DNA of 64,000 bases from PALSA-1006 sp041660815 (GTDB lineage Bacteria; Pseudomonadota; Gammaproteobacteria; Burkholderiales; Gallionellaceae). The stretch covers positions 186,001-250,000 of the forward strand of contig JBAZVN010000001.1 of NCBI GenBank assembly GCA_041660815.1, read 5' to 3'. The notes beneath the pieces were generated by a model. That model did no database searches. It was not told where the DNA came from and saw only the letters and a program-made list of their open reading frames with translations. This document shows, in pieces, positions 35,218 through 44,651 of the stretch (its first letter is position 1; every line of letters starts with the position of its first letter). The position numbers and the translations under genes were made by a program.

Positions 35218-35690
35218 TGAATAACATAATCACGCTGTTGGTCAGTTTACTATTTGGTTTTGGTTTGGCACTTTCAGGAATGACGCACACCGAAAAAGTT
35301 TTGGGATTTTTGGATGTAGCGGGCGTTTGGGATCCCAGCCTGCTATTTGTGCTCGGGGGTGCGGTAAGCGTTACGCTCGTGAGTTTCTTTTTTATTCGCA
35401 AACTGCCCAAACCATTATTTGCGGATAAATTTCGCTTAACCGATGCAAAGCACGTTGATCGCCCATTGCTGGTTGGCTCAATTTTATTCGGCGTGGGCTG
35501 GGGAATTAGCGGATATTGCCCGGGCCCCGCCATCGCCCTGCTGGCCGCACCGAACTGGGAGTTATGGGTGTTCCTGCCCGCCATGTTGTCAGGTTTTGTG
35601 GCGCACCGCCTGCTGCATAAAGCACCCCAAAACATTACACAGCCAACGCCACAAACCGTGCAGACTGACGAACCTAATGTGTGCGGTTAA
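35217..35690 (+). CDS. YeeE/YedE-family transporter half (PmpB-like, DUF6691)
   Basis: 157 residues, four membrane segments. LLFGFGLALSGMTHTEKVLG at the N-terminus and GWGISGYCPGPAIALL carry the second-half cysteine motif (GYCPGPA). Translationally coupled to the preceding half. Such pairs are frequent in sulfur- and iron-oxidising betaproteobacteria. The C-terminal tail is hydrophilic. Confidence 0.85.
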   Translation: MNNIITLLVSLLFGFGLALSGMTHTEKVLGFLDVAGVWDPSLLFVLGGAVSVTLVSFFFIRKLPKPLFADKFRLTDAKHVDRPLLVGSILFGVGWGISGYCPGPAIALLAAPNWELWVFLPAMLSGFVAHRLLHKAPQNITQPTPQTVQTDEPNVCG

Positions 35691-35708
35691 ACACGCATCG
35701 CGTCTGCC

Positions 35709-36635
35709 ATGAGTCTTATTTTAGTTAACCGTAACGAGTTGACCGTTGGCAAATCCCCCCCCTGGCCGGTGATGGACTCTGATGGCAACCCGCTGCTCGC
35801 CCAAGGCGAGCTTGTCCGGGACGACACCCACCTTAAAACACTTCTTGCCAGCGGAGCCTGTCATGAAATGTCCTGGGAAGGCTCGAACGGCTCCGACACT
35901 GAGGTTAGTCTGCGCGCATCAACAGAACCGGCCGAAACAGACTCCGACAATAAAGGTTTTACCTTTGATGACTTAAAGCTAAAAGTTGAAGACCGGCTGC
36001 TACTTGAACCACCTGCAAAATTGGGTTCTGATCGTTTACCGGTCAAGGTGATTGGTTTTCTGAAAGGGCAAAGTCTTCTGGTAACCACCCCCATGGCAAC
36101 GAGTGGGCAACGCCTGCAGTTACTGGAGAATGAAACCGTCATCATTCGCTCTTTCTCGGGACAAAATGCATTTGCCTTTTCCAGTTCGGTCATGCGCATC
36201 TGCAGGTTGCCCTACGAATATCTGCACCTATCTTTTCCTGTTAATATACAAGGACTTGCAATTCGCAAGGCACCGCGCGTTAAAACCCGCATCATCGTTT
36301 CCGTGCAGAGCTTAAAACCCGGCTCCGGCGAGCAAATATCCGCGCTTATTTGCGATATAAGCGCTAAAGGTTTATCGCTGGATGCCAAGCGACAATTGGG
36401 CGAAAAAGGCGACACACTAAGCTTGGCATTCCGTTTACAGCTGCATAAAATTGAGGCATTGCTCTCGATTAAAGGCATCATTCGCTCCATTTCCAACATC
36501 GATGCAGTCAATGACACGAAACCCGCGCTGATCCGCTATGGCATCGAATTGCAAAATCTGCAGCCCAACGACAGCGTGGTGCTGCAAAGCATGATTTATC
36601 AGCAGATGATTGAAAATCCGCATAACCTGATTTAA
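35709..36635 (+). CDS. PilZ-domain protein, YcgR-like
   Basis: 308 residues. The middle region (about 95-175) resembles the PilZN/YcgR N-terminal domain (LPVKVIGFLKGQSLLVTTPM). The C-terminal PilZ domain (about 185-300) has RKAPRVKTR (RxxxR) and CDISAKGLSLDA (D/NxSxxG), the c-di-GMP-binding residues. The N-terminal 90 residues are unlike the family and include an acidic linker. It probably responds to c-di-GMP and affects motility or envelope functions. No flagellar genes lie nearby. Confidence 0.85.
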   Translation: MSLILVNRNELTVGKSPPWPVMDSDGNPLLAQGELVRDDTHLKTLLASGACHEMSWEGSNGSDTEVSLRASTEPAETDSDNKGFTFDDLKLKVEDRLLLEPPAKLGSDRLPVKVIGFLKGQSLLVTTPMATSGQRLQLLENETVIIRSFSGQNAFAFSSSVMRICRLPYEYLHLSFPVNIQGLAIRKAPRVKTRIIVSVQSLKPGSGEQISALICDISAKGLSLDAKRQLGEKGDTLSLAFRLQLHKIEALLSIKGIIRSISNIDAVNDTKPALIRYGIELQNLQPNDSVVLQSMIYQQMIENPHNLI

Positions 36636-36808
36636 CCCGAAACCCGGTTGTAAAATTTCATGCAACACATCGCAAGGCTCTGGGCATCGTAACGGCGAAT
36701 ATAGAATCCTGAAGTGGGCACGTTTTTTAGGGAGTGCGGGCAAGCTGCCCGCCACAAAACAAACAATACAATCAAATAGATAGTCAAGTAATCCCGGGTA
36801 ATTGAGCC

Positions 36809-39646
36809 ATGAACCAAGAAACACCCCAAGAAATTAGCATTGAAGTTCTCCTGGAAAAGTACGCGGAAACGGATGAAAAAACCGTACAGGATGTTCGCCG
36901 CCGTGTGGCACGCGGCTTAGCCCAAGCGGAAAAACCGGAACAGCGCGCCCAATGGGAAGAAGAGTTTTTCCTTGCCCAGGAAAATGGTTTTGTGCCGGCG
37001 GGAAGAATTAATTCTGCGGCGGATCTGAAGATGCAGGCAACGCTGATTAACTGTTTTGTACAGCCTGTGGGCGACGCAATTTCCGGAACCGTAGACGGCA
37101 AACCGGGGATTTACGACGCCCTGCAGCAGGCGGCGGAAACCATGCGCAGGGGCGGCGGCGTAGGTTATGACTTCTCTTCTATACGTCCCGAAGGGGCTTA
37201 CGTTAAAGGCACGCATTCGCGCGCCAGCGGCCCGATTTCTTACATGCGCGTGTTTGACCGATCCTGCGAAACCGTCGAGTCCGCCGGTGCACGGCGCGGG
37301 GCGCAAATGGGCGTGCTGCGTTGCGACCATCCCGATATTGAGAAATTTATCAGCGCCAAAGACAAAGGGGATTTGCGCAACTTTAATATTTCCGTGGGGG
37401 TAAGCGACGCCCTGATGCAGGCCGTCGAAAACGACCAGGACTTTGAGTTAGTGCATGCCGCCGAACCCGCTGCCGCACTTAAAGTGGCAGGTGCAACCCA
37501 ACGTGCCGATGGCAAATGGATCTACCGCAAAGTGCGTGCCGCCGATTTATGGAAGCAAATAATCGCCAGCACTTACGACCACGCCGAGCCGGGCGTGTTG
37601 TTTATCGACCTGATGAATCGCGATAATAATTTATCCTATTGCGAAGTGATTGAGGCCACCAATCCCTGCGCCGAACAGCCCCTCCCACCCTACGGATGCT
37701 GTTGTTTAGGCTCGATCAATTTAACCCTGATGGTGAAAAATCCATTCACCCATCATGCGGGCTTTGATTACGAACCTTACAAAAAATTAGTGCGCACTGC
37801 GGTGCGCATGCTGGATAACGTGCTGGAGGTAACCGCGTGGCCGCTGCCGGAACAACAACTGGAAGCGCACAACAAGCGCCGCATCGGGCTGGGATTTACC
37901 GGACTGGGTGATGCACTGGTGATGCTGGGCAAGCGTTACGACAGCGAGGAGGCGCGCGCGTTTGCCGCAGATATTACGCGCATCATGCGCGATGAAGCTT
38001 ATCAAGCCTCGGTAGAATTGGCCAAAGAGCGCGGGGCGTTTCCGCTGCTGGATGCCAAGCAATACTTGGCCGAACCGCGCTTCGCGTCGCGCCTGCCGGA
38101 TGAATTGAAAAACAATATTCGCCAGTACGGCATCCGCAATAGCCACCTGCTTTCCATCGCGCCCACCGGCACCATTTCATTGGCATTTGCCGACAATGCC
38201 TCGAACGGAATCGAGCCTGCGTTCTCGTGGTTTTATTCGCGCAAGAAACGCATGATGGACGGCAGCAGCAAAGACTATCAGGTGGAAGATCACGCCTGGC
38301 GTTTGTTCAAACGGCAGGGCGGCGATATTAATAATTTACCGCCAGCGTTCGTTTCCGCGTTGGACATTTCCGCCATCGATCACATGAAAATGGTCGCCGC
38401 CGTCGCCCCCTTTATCGATACGTCAATCAGCAAAACAGTCAATGTTACGGCCGATTATCCCTTTGAGAATTTTAAAGACCTGTACACCGAAGCCTGGAAA
38501 GCCGGTTTGAAAGGGCTGGCAACTTATCGTCCCAACAGCGTGCTGGGCTCGGTGTTATCGGTCACGCCGGAACCGCTAAAAGATGAACAACCGCAAGACT
38601 TTGTGTTTGATCAGGATAGACGCATTGTATTGGAAGCCGCCCCGCAGCCCGCGCTGGCGTCATTGCGCTGGCCCGGTCGCCCGCAACTTCTGGCGGGCAG
38701 CGAAGGCTGGGTTTCACAGTTCGTAAAACATCCCTTGGGCAGCTTTGTGGCCTTTGTCTCCCACACCACAAATGGCTGCAACCATCCGTTTGAAGTGTGG
38801 GTAAACGGTTCCGAACAACCACGCGGCTTGGGCGCGCTGGCAAAATCCTTATCCATGGACATGCGCACGCAAGACCCGGTGTGGATCCGCATGAAACTGG
38901 AAATGCTCATGAAAACCGCTGGGGATGATGCGTTTGATATGCCGATGCCACCCGACGGCGAAATTAAGCGCATGCCGAGTCTGGTTGCCGCGTTTTCTTA
39001 CTTGTTAAAGTATCGCATCGAACAATTGGGCGCGCTGGAAATTACCGAGGGCGTCACCACCCCGATGATGGACGCCTTATTCGCTAAGAAAGAACCAAAA
39101 ACCGGCACCGACGGCACCATGAGTTGGACGGTGGATGTGGCCAACGCGGGCAGCGGCGACGATTTTGTATTAGGACTCAAAGAACTGGTCTTACCCGACG
39201 GACAACGCCGTCCCTATTCGATGTGGCTATCCGGCGTGTACCCGCGCGCGCTGGACGGCTTGTGCAAATTATTAAGTCTGGATATGCGCGTGATCGACCC
39301 GGCTTGGATCGGAATGAAACTGCGCAAGCTGCTGAATTTTGGCGAGCCGCTCGGCGACTTTATGGCACGCATACCGGGTGGCACGAAAATGGAAAGTTAT
39401 CCCTCGACGGTTTCCTATGTCGCGAAGCTCATCATCCACCGCTACGCGATGCTGGGCATTCTCGACGAGCACGGTTATCCGGTACAACAAATGGGCGTGC
39501 TGGAAATCCCCGAAGGACAAATCAAGCCGACGGTCATCAGGCCGATAACCGGCAAGGTGTGCAAAGAATGCGGCAACGCCACGCTGATTAAAAAAGACGG
39601 CTGCGAATTTTGTACCAGTTGCGGCGCCATCGGTGCGTGCGGATGA
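36809..39646 (+). CDS. nrdJ: Adenosylcobalamin-dependent (class II) ribonucleotide reductase
   Basis: Reduces ribonucleotides to deoxyribonucleotides using B12 and no oxygen. 945 residues. INCFVQPVGDA holds the first active cysteine (about 81). NPCAEQPLPPYGCCCLGSIN (about 285-304) carries the N-x-C-x-E radical site. Two similar TSCPD-type domains follow (about 610-735 and 765-900), recognisable by SLSMDMRTQDPVWIRMKL and LSLDMRVIDPAWIGMKL. A C-terminal zinc ribbon ends the protein (VCKECG then CEFCTSCG). The 170-base leader has a small hairpin (36736-36752). I see no B12-box of a cobalamin riboswitch. Confidence 0.95.
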   Translation: MNQETPQEISIEVLLEKYAETDEKTVQDVRRRVARGLAQAEKPEQRAQWEEEFFLAQENGFVPAGRINSAADLKMQATLINCFVQPVGDAISGTVDGKPGIYDALQQAAETMRRGGGVGYDFSSIRPEGAYVKGTHSRASGPISYMRVFDRSCETVESAGARRGAQMGVLRCDHPDIEKFISAKDKGDLRNFNISVGVSDALMQAVENDQDFELVHAAEPAAALKVAGATQRADGKWIYRKVRAADLWKQIIASTYDHAEPGVLFIDLMNRDNNLSYCEVIEATNPCAEQPLPPYGCCCLGSINLTLMVKNPFTHHAGFDYEPYKKLVRTAVRMLDNVLEVTAWPLPEQQLEAHNKRRIGLGFTGLGDALVMLGKRYDSEEARAFAADITRIMRDEAYQASVELAKERGAFPLLDAKQYLAEPRFASRLPDELKNNIRQYGIRNSHLLSIAPTGTISLAFADNASNGIEPAFSWFYSRKKRMMDGSSKDYQVEDHAWRLFKRQGGDINNLPPAFVSALDISAIDHMKMVAAVAPFIDTSISKTVNVTADYPFENFKDLYTEAWKAGLKGLATYRPNSVLGSVLSVTPEPLKDEQPQDFVFDQDRRIVLEAAPQPALASLRWPGRPQLLAGSEGWVSQFVKHPLGSFVAFVSHTTNGCNHPFEVWVNGSEQPRGLGALAKSLSMDMRTQDPVWIRMKLEMLMKTAGDDAFDMPMPPDGEIKRMPSLVAAFSYLLKYRIEQLGALEITEGVTTPMMDALFAKKEPKTGTDGTMSWTVDVANAGSGDDFVLGLKELVLPDGQRRPYSMWLSGVYPRALDGLCKLLSLDMRVIDPAWIGMKLRKLLNFGEPLGDFMARIPGGTKMESYPSTVSYVAKLIIHRYAMLGILDEHGYPVQQMGVLEIPEGQIKPTVIRPITGKVCKECGNATLIKKDGCEFCTSCGAIGACG

Positions 39647-39710
39647 TCACTTTACTAAAAAACACTAAAATACTCGTACAACTTACAACTTTGAATTTTC
39701 TTGCACCAAC

Positions 39711-40544
39711 ATGAACCTTATTATTCAATCTCTAAATAGTATTCCCGCCAATCATCTGGATCGTTTACTTAGTTTATCTCTTGCCTCACGCATCGAACAA
39801 ATTTCCCCGCATGCCTACCGTTTATGCGAAGCCAAGCCGCACGACGGGGTGCCGATGTTTTGTTATGAACACCAACTTGACTACGGCTTTGTGCGTCCCG
39901 ATTTGCACCTGCCCGATTTCAGGCTGGTGGTGATGGATATGGATTCAACCTTGATTTCAATCGAGTGCATTGACGAGATTGCCGATATGCAGGGCTTGAA
40001 GCCACAGGTTGCGGCAATCACCGAGGCCGCGATGCGCGGCGAAATCGACTTTGCCGAAAGTTTGACGCGCCGCGTCGCGCTGCTGGAAGGTTTGGAAGAG
40101 GGCGCATTGCAGCGCGTCTATGACGAGCGGCTGCGGCTCAATCCGGGCGCGGAAATCATGCTGGCGGAGCTGAAAAAACACGGCATTAAAACCCTGCTGG
40201 TATCGGGTGGTTTTACCTTCTTTACCGGACGGCTACAGAAGCGACTGGGATTGGATTATGCGCATGCCAATCAACTTGAAATTATTGACGGCAAATTAAG
40301 CGGAAAAGTGTTGGGAGACATTCTAGATGCACAAGCCAAAGCGGATTGGTTAAATCATGTTAGCACCGAACTGAATCTGCACGCGGAACAGGTAATCGCC
40401 ATTGGCGACGGTGCAAACGATTTAAAAATGATGCGGCAAGCCGGCACCAGCATTGCCTATCATGCCAAACCGATCGTGCGCAGTCAGGCCAGTTTTGCCT
40501 TTAACTTTGTGGGTTTGGATGGACTCATCAATTTGCTGGCGTAA
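39711..40544 (+). CDS. serB: Phosphoserine phosphatase
   Basis: Last step of serine synthesis; HAD superfamily. 277 residues. The nucleophile motif is VVMDMDSTLISIECIDEIAD, motif II LLVSGGFTFFTGRL, and motif IV IGDGANDLKMM. The N-terminal 70 residues are a short ACT-like region, as in other proteobacterial SerB. Closed by a bidirectional terminator shared with the convergent parvulin gene. Confidence 0.96.
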   Translation: MNLIIQSLNSIPANHLDRLLSLSLASRIEQISPHAYRLCEAKPHDGVPMFCYEHQLDYGFVRPDLHLPDFRLVVMDMDSTLISIECIDEIADMQGLKPQVAAITEAAMRGEIDFAESLTRRVALLEGLEEGALQRVYDERLRLNPGAEIMLAELKKHGIKTLLVSGGFTFFTGRLQKRLGLDYAHANQLEIIDGKLSGKVLGDILDAQAKADWLNHVSTELNLHAEQVIAIGDGANDLKMMRQAGTSIAYHAKPIVRSQASFAFNFVGLDGLINLLA

Positions 40545-40564
40545 TTTGCCAAACATATACGCAT

Positions 40565-40595
40565 GAAAAAAGCGACCACTAGGGTCGCTTTTTTC
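40565..40595. terminator. Bidirectional terminator between serB and the parvulin gene
   Basis: AAAAAAGCGACC and GGTCGCTTTTTT form a stem with a short loop and A/T tracts on both sides, so it can stop transcription from either side. Confidence 0.92.
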
Positions 40596-40613
40596 TTACT
40601 CAACAGATAATTA

Positions 40614-41423
40614 TTACTCTATCTTGGCATTGGCGCGCAATGATTTGATCGCCTCTTGAATCAATTGTTGCTGCAAACGCTTTTCGATATTCGGCTTTAC
40701 ATCATCATAGGTAGGCACTTTCAAATCGCGGGTGTCTTCCAGCTTGATCACGTGCCAGCCAAACTGTGTTTGTACCGGATCGCTAACCTGGCCTTTGGCT
40801 AAAGCGGGAATCGCATCGGCAAAAGGCTGCACAAAATTGGAAGGAACAGTCCAGCCCAAATCGCCACCGTTGTCTTTTGATCCCGGATCCTTGGATTTTT
40901 CTTTGGCAATCTTATCAAACTTGCCACCCTTCTTTTTCAGGGCAGCCAAAACTGCTTTGGCTTCAACTTCAGTCGCCACCAGAATATGCGCAACCTTGTA
41001 TTCTTTATTGCCGGCACGACTTATCGCCGTGTCATATTCTTTCTTGATTAGCTCTTCCGAAATTGCATGAGTCTTGGCATAATTTTGCACAAAAGCGCCG
41101 GCCAGTACGCTTTGACGCGCCAATGCCAATTGTTGCGCAACTTCATTCTGCTGGTCTAACTTGCCCTTGAGTGCTTCTTGAGCCAATACTTCCAAATTGA
41201 TCAGGTCGTCTTTAACTGCTTTGCGCAATTCGGGGCTATCCTGCTGACCTTGTTGAGCGGCCGCTTTCAGACGCATCTCCAGGCGCGCTTGCGGAATAAC
41301 GACACCGTTGACAACTGCAGCAGCATTGTTATCCTGATCGGCCACTTTATCCGCAGCGTTGACAGTATTAGCTGTAATTGCCGCGAGTAACGCCAATGCG
41401 GCAATGTTGGAAAATTTTTGCAT
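40614..41423 (-). CDS. Periplasmic parvulin-type peptidyl-prolyl isomerase
   Basis: 269 residues with a Sec signal peptide (AALALLAAITANTVNA). An N-terminal SurA/PrsA-like chaperone helix region precedes a PpiC rotamase domain (about 140-235: YKVAHILVATEVEAKAVLA, DPGSKDNGGDLGW, PVQTQFGWHVIKL). Role: folding of exported or outer-membrane proteins. It follows hscB on the same strand with a 169-base gap, taking the place where hscA-fdx normally lie. Confidence 0.92.
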   Translation of the reverse strand: MQKFSNIAALALLAAITANTVNAADKVADQDNNAAAVVNGVVIPQARLEMRLKAAAQQGQQDSPELRKAVKDDLINLEVLAQEALKGKLDQQNEVAQQLALARQSVLAGAFVQNYAKTHAISEELIKKEYDTAISRAGNKEYKVAHILVATEVEAKAVLAALKKKGGKFDKIAKEKSKDPGSKDNGGDLGWTVPSNFVQPFADAIPALAKGQVSDPVQTQFGWHVIKLEDTRDLKVPTYDDVKPNIEKRLQQQLIQEAIKSLRANAKIE

Positions 41424-41592
41424 CGTTTTGTCCTTGTTAATAATAAATAAATAATGTCAGGGGGGGAATCCCCGGAAGACTCGGGGCACTACAAAACAGC
41501 TTCACTTTGAAATGCGAAATATATCACACCATCGCTATTCTTCAATGTATCGCATAATAATTATCGGCATCCGCCCGAAACAATAATTATCT

Positions 41593-42123
41593 TTAGTAAT
41601 CAATCAGATCAAAAGACGCGTCGATTTCTTCCGCCAACTTTTCAAAAAACTTCAATTTGCGCACAATGCCTGCCGCCGCCAAATAATCATGCTGATCATC
41701 AATGGCGAGTGCCAGCTGCTGCTGCAACCGGTTCATTTCCTGATTGAGTTCAGCCAACAATGCCTCCAACTGCGCACTTGTTTTAGCCGCTTCGATGGAT
41801 TCGCGCCATTCCATCTGCTGCATTAAAAAATCCATCGGCATCGCCGTATTGGTTTCTTCCTGCGTATCCACGCCCTGCAACGAGAGCAAATAACGCGCGC
41901 GGTCAATCGGTTTACGCAGGGTTTGGTATGCCTCGTTTACGCGCGTTGACCATTGCATGGAAACGCGCCGTTCGGCTTCAGGGAGATGGGAGAATTTATC
42001 GGGGTGGACTTGCGCCTGCAGTGCGCGAAAATTCTGCTCAAGCTGCTGCAGGTCAACTTGAAAACCTACCGGCAAGCTTAAGAGGATAAAAAAATTATCC
42101 TTAAAATCAAGATGCTGCATCAA
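41593..42123 (-). CDS. hscB: Co-chaperone HscB
   Basis: J-protein that delivers IscU to HscA during iron-sulfur cluster transfer. 176 residues. The J-domain HPD lies in QVHPDKFSHLPEAERR (near residue 40), and the C-terminal helical IscU-binding domain contains MPMDFLMQQMEWRESIEAAK. The start overlaps the iscA stop by ATGA. No hscA, fdx or iscX follows. Confidence 0.94.
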   Translation of the reverse strand: MMQHLDFKDNFFILLSLPVGFQVDLQQLEQNFRALQAQVHPDKFSHLPEAERRVSMQWSTRVNEAYQTLRKPIDRARYLLSLQGVDTQEETNTAMPMDFLMQQMEWRESIEAAKTSAQLEALLAELNQEMNRLQQQLALAIDDQHDYLAAAGIVRKLKFFEKLAEEIDASFDLIDY

Positions 42124-42443
42124 ACCTTAAAGCTTTCACCGCAACCGCAAGAGTCTTTGACATTGGGATTATTAAACTTAAATCCTTCATTCAAGCCTTC
42201 ACGCGTGTAGTCCAGCTCCATTCCGTCGATGTATGGCAAGCTTTGCGGATCAACCAACACCTTTACGCCGTTGCTGTCGAACTGCAAATCTGCATCATCC
42301 ACCGCATCAGCAAATTCCAATTTATAAGCCATGCCGGAACAGCCGCTGGTGCGCACACCTACTCGCAATCCCACGCCCTTACCGCGTTTGCTTAAAAAAT
42401 TTTGCACATGCTTAGCCGCATTTTCCGTCAAGGTAACTGACAT
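42120..42443 (-). CDS. iscA: Iron-sulfur cluster assembly protein IscA
   Basis: A-type carrier, 107 residues. The three cluster cysteines are in RTSGCSGMAYKLEF and CGCGESF near the C-terminus. I use the start at 42443 (MSVTLTENAAKHV), which is the family N-terminus. The in-frame ATG at 42512 would overlap iscU and add an unconserved arginine-rich stretch. Confidence 0.95.
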   Translation of the reverse strand: MSVTLTENAAKHVQNFLSKRGKGVGLRVGVRTSGCSGMAYKLEFADAVDDADLQFDSNGVKVLVDPQSLPYIDGMELDYTREGLNEGFKFNNPNVKDSCGCGESFKV

Positions 42444-42465
42444 CGTCTTCTCCAAAATCAATACG

Positions 42466-42885
42466 TTATGCAATTGAGCCCGAACACGCCGCCGCTTCCA
42501 CGGTTGCACCATGCTTGGCTTTGTAATCCGCCACTGCGGCTTTGATCGCGTCTTCCGCCAAAATTGAGCAGTGAATTTTTACCGGCGGCAAAGCCAATTC
42601 TTCGGCGATCTGCGTATTTTTAATCGCCAGCGCTTCATCCACTGTTTTACCTTTAACCCACTCCGTCACCAGAGAGCTGGAAGCAATCGCAGAGCCGCAA
42701 CCGTAGGTTTTAAATTTGGCGTCCTCAATCACGCCATCTTTGCCCACCTTGATCTGCAACTTCATAACGTCGCCACAGGCTGGCGCACCCACCATACCGG
42801 TGCCCACGAAAGCATCCTCTTTATCCAGAGAGCCCACGTTGCGCGGATGTTCGTAATGATCCAATACTTTTTCACTGTATGCCAT
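42466..42885 (-). CDS. iscU: Iron-sulfur scaffold protein IscU
   Basis: 139 residues. Scaffold cysteines occur in GAPACGDVMKLQI, KTYGCGSAIASSS and PVKIHCSILAEDAI; the HscA-recognition motif LPPVK is present. This implies an HscA partner is still expected in the cell. Second structural gene of iscRSUA-hscB. Confidence 0.97.
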   Translation of the reverse strand: MAYSEKVLDHYEHPRNVGSLDKEDAFVGTGMVGAPACGDVMKLQIKVGKDGVIEDAKFKTYGCGSAIASSSLVTEWVKGKTVDEALAIKNTQIAEELALPPVKIHCSILAEDAIKAAVADYKAKHGATVEAAACSGSIA

Positions 42886-42895
42886 GATGTTCTCC

Positions 42896-44110
42896 TTAAT
42901 GTGCCGCCCACTGCACGGTATTTAGATCGACGCCGTCTTTAAACATTTCCCACAGGGGGGACAGTTCGCGCAGTTTGCCAATTTTATCGTGCAGTAATTT
43001 CACGGTGTAGTCGACTTCTTCTTCTGTGGTGAAACGACCGATGGTGAAACGAATCGAGCTATGCGCAAGCTCGTCATTGCGCCCCAGCGCACGCAGTACA
43101 TAGGACGGTTCCAAGCTTGCCGAAGTACACGCGGAACCGCTGGAAACCGCAATGTCTTTTACCGCCATGATGAGCGATTCACCTTCGACAAAATTGAAGC
43201 TGACATTCAAATTGTGCGGTACGCGCTGTTCCATATCGCCATTCAAATAGACCTCTTCCAAATCCGACAAACCGGACCACAAACGGTCGCGCAATTGACG
43301 GATGCGCGCATTTTCCCCAGCCATTTCTTCCTTGGCAATGCGAAACGCTTCTCCCATCCCGACGATCTGATGCGTCGCCAGCGTACCGGAACGGAAACCG
43401 CGCTCATGACCGCCGCCGTGCATTTGCGCTTCCAGTCGCACACGCGGTTTGCGGCGTACATACAGTGCGCCGATGCCTTTTGGCCCGTAAGTCTTGTGGG
43501 CGGAAAAAGACATCAGATCAACTTTGAGCTTCTGCAAATCGATGTCGATTTTGCCGGTGGCTTGCGCGGCATCCACGTGCAATAAAATCCCACGCTCGCG
43601 GCAAATTTCCCCAATCGCGGCAATATCCTGAATCACACCGATCTCATTGTTTACGTACATCACCGAAACAATGGTCGTGTCGGGTTGAAGCGCGGCTTTC
43701 AGTTTTTCCAAATCCAGCAAACCGCTGGGTTCGGGCTCCAGATAGGTGGCAGAAAACCCCTGGCGCTCCAATTCGCGTACCGTATCCAAAATCGCTTTAT
43801 GCTCGGTTTGCACGGTAACAATATGCTTGCCCTTGCCTGCATAGAAATTCGCGGCGCCTTTTAAGGCCAGGTTATTGGATTCAGTTGCGCCGGAAGTCCA
43901 GACAATTTCTTTGGGATCGGCATTCACCAGCGCGGCGACCTGCTCGCGCGCATGCTCTACCGCTTCATCCGCCGCCCAACCGAATGGATGGGAACGCGAT
44001 GCGGGATTTCCGAATTTCTCGGTTAAATAGGGAATCATTTGCTCGGCCACGCGCGGATCAACCGGGGTAGTCGCTGAATAATCCAAATAAATTGGCAATT
44101 TAACTGACAT
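42896..44110 (-). CDS. iscS: Cysteine desulfurase IscS
   Basis: PLP enzyme that supplies sulfur for Fe-S clusters and tRNA thiolation. 404 residues. The PLP lysine is in MSFSAHKTYGPKGIGAL, and the mobile sulfur-carrying cysteine in VSSGSACTSASLEPSYVL. Start MSVKLPIYLDYSATTPVD. Lies 15 bases from iscR and 10 from iscU. Confidence 0.97.
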   Translation of the reverse strand: MSVKLPIYLDYSATTPVDPRVAEQMIPYLTEKFGNPASRSHPFGWAADEAVEHAREQVAALVNADPKEIVWTSGATESNNLALKGAANFYAGKGKHIVTVQTEHKAILDTVRELERQGFSATYLEPEPSGLLDLEKLKAALQPDTTIVSVMYVNNEIGVIQDIAAIGEICRERGILLHVDAAQATGKIDIDLQKLKVDLMSFSAHKTYGPKGIGALYVRRKPRVRLEAQMHGGGHERGFRSGTLATHQIVGMGEAFRIAKEEMAGENARIRQLRDRLWSGLSDLEEVYLNGDMEQRVPHNLNVSFNFVEGESLIMAVKDIAVSSGSACTSASLEPSYVLRALGRNDELAHSSIRFTIGRFTTEEEVDYTVKLLHDKIGKLRELSPLWEMFKDGVDLNTVQWAAH

Positions 44111-44125
44111 ATAACCCTCTGCTTA

Positions 44126-44596
44126 TTAAGCGTGTTTTTGAATTTTCTTGACGGACTTTGGCAGAGCAATCGAAGCGCTATCGGAGCTGCACTTTACCTG
44201 ACCATCCACCAGTTGCTGCAAATTTATCGAGGCGAGATAAGCATGAATTCTTTCGTTCAGCCCGAACCACAAATCGTGAGTAAGGCAGGGCTTGCCATCA
44301 TTACAGTTGCCCAATGCGGAACAATTCGTCGCATCCAAAGGTTCGTCTACCGCCAAAATGATGTCTATGATCGAAATTTTTACGGCGGGGCGGGCCAGAC
44401 AATAACCACCACCGGGACCGCGTACGCTGGCAACAATATTATTTTTGCGCAACTTGCCAAATAATTGCTCCAGATAAGACAGTGAAATTTTTTGACGCTC
44501 GCTAATTCCTGCCAATGTAACCGGCCCGCGCCCACCGCAAATTGCCAAATCTACCATCGCGGTAACTGCGAAACGTCCTTTTGTGGTTAAACGCAT
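44126..44596 (-). CDS. iscR: Fe-S cluster regulator IscR
   Basis: Rrf2-family repressor, 156 residues. The winged helix includes VTLAGISERQKISLSYLEQL. The [2Fe-2S] cysteines are in TNCSALGNCNDGKPC, with the following histidine in LTHDLW. Holo-IscR represses the isc operon. First gene of iscRSUA-hscB, with a clear promoter about 55 bases upstream that overlaps the cysE end. Confidence 0.96.
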   Translation of the reverse strand: MRLTTKGRFAVTAMVDLAICGGRGPVTLAGISERQKISLSYLEQLFGKLRKNNIVASVRGPGGGYCLARPAVKISIIDIILAVDEPLDATNCSALGNCNDGKPCLTHDLWFGLNERIHAYLASINLQQLVDGQVKCSSDSASIALPKSVKKIQKHA

Positions 44597-44651
44597 ACAT
44601 TCCTTTCGGGTGATGAAACGCGGCTGCGCTTCATATATTTCTCAGGAATGA

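Noticed and set aside
36636..36808. Cobalamin riboswitch upstream of nrdJ
   Set aside because: Expected for a B12 enzyme, but I find no B12-box or the required helices, only a 7-bp hairpin at 36736-36752.
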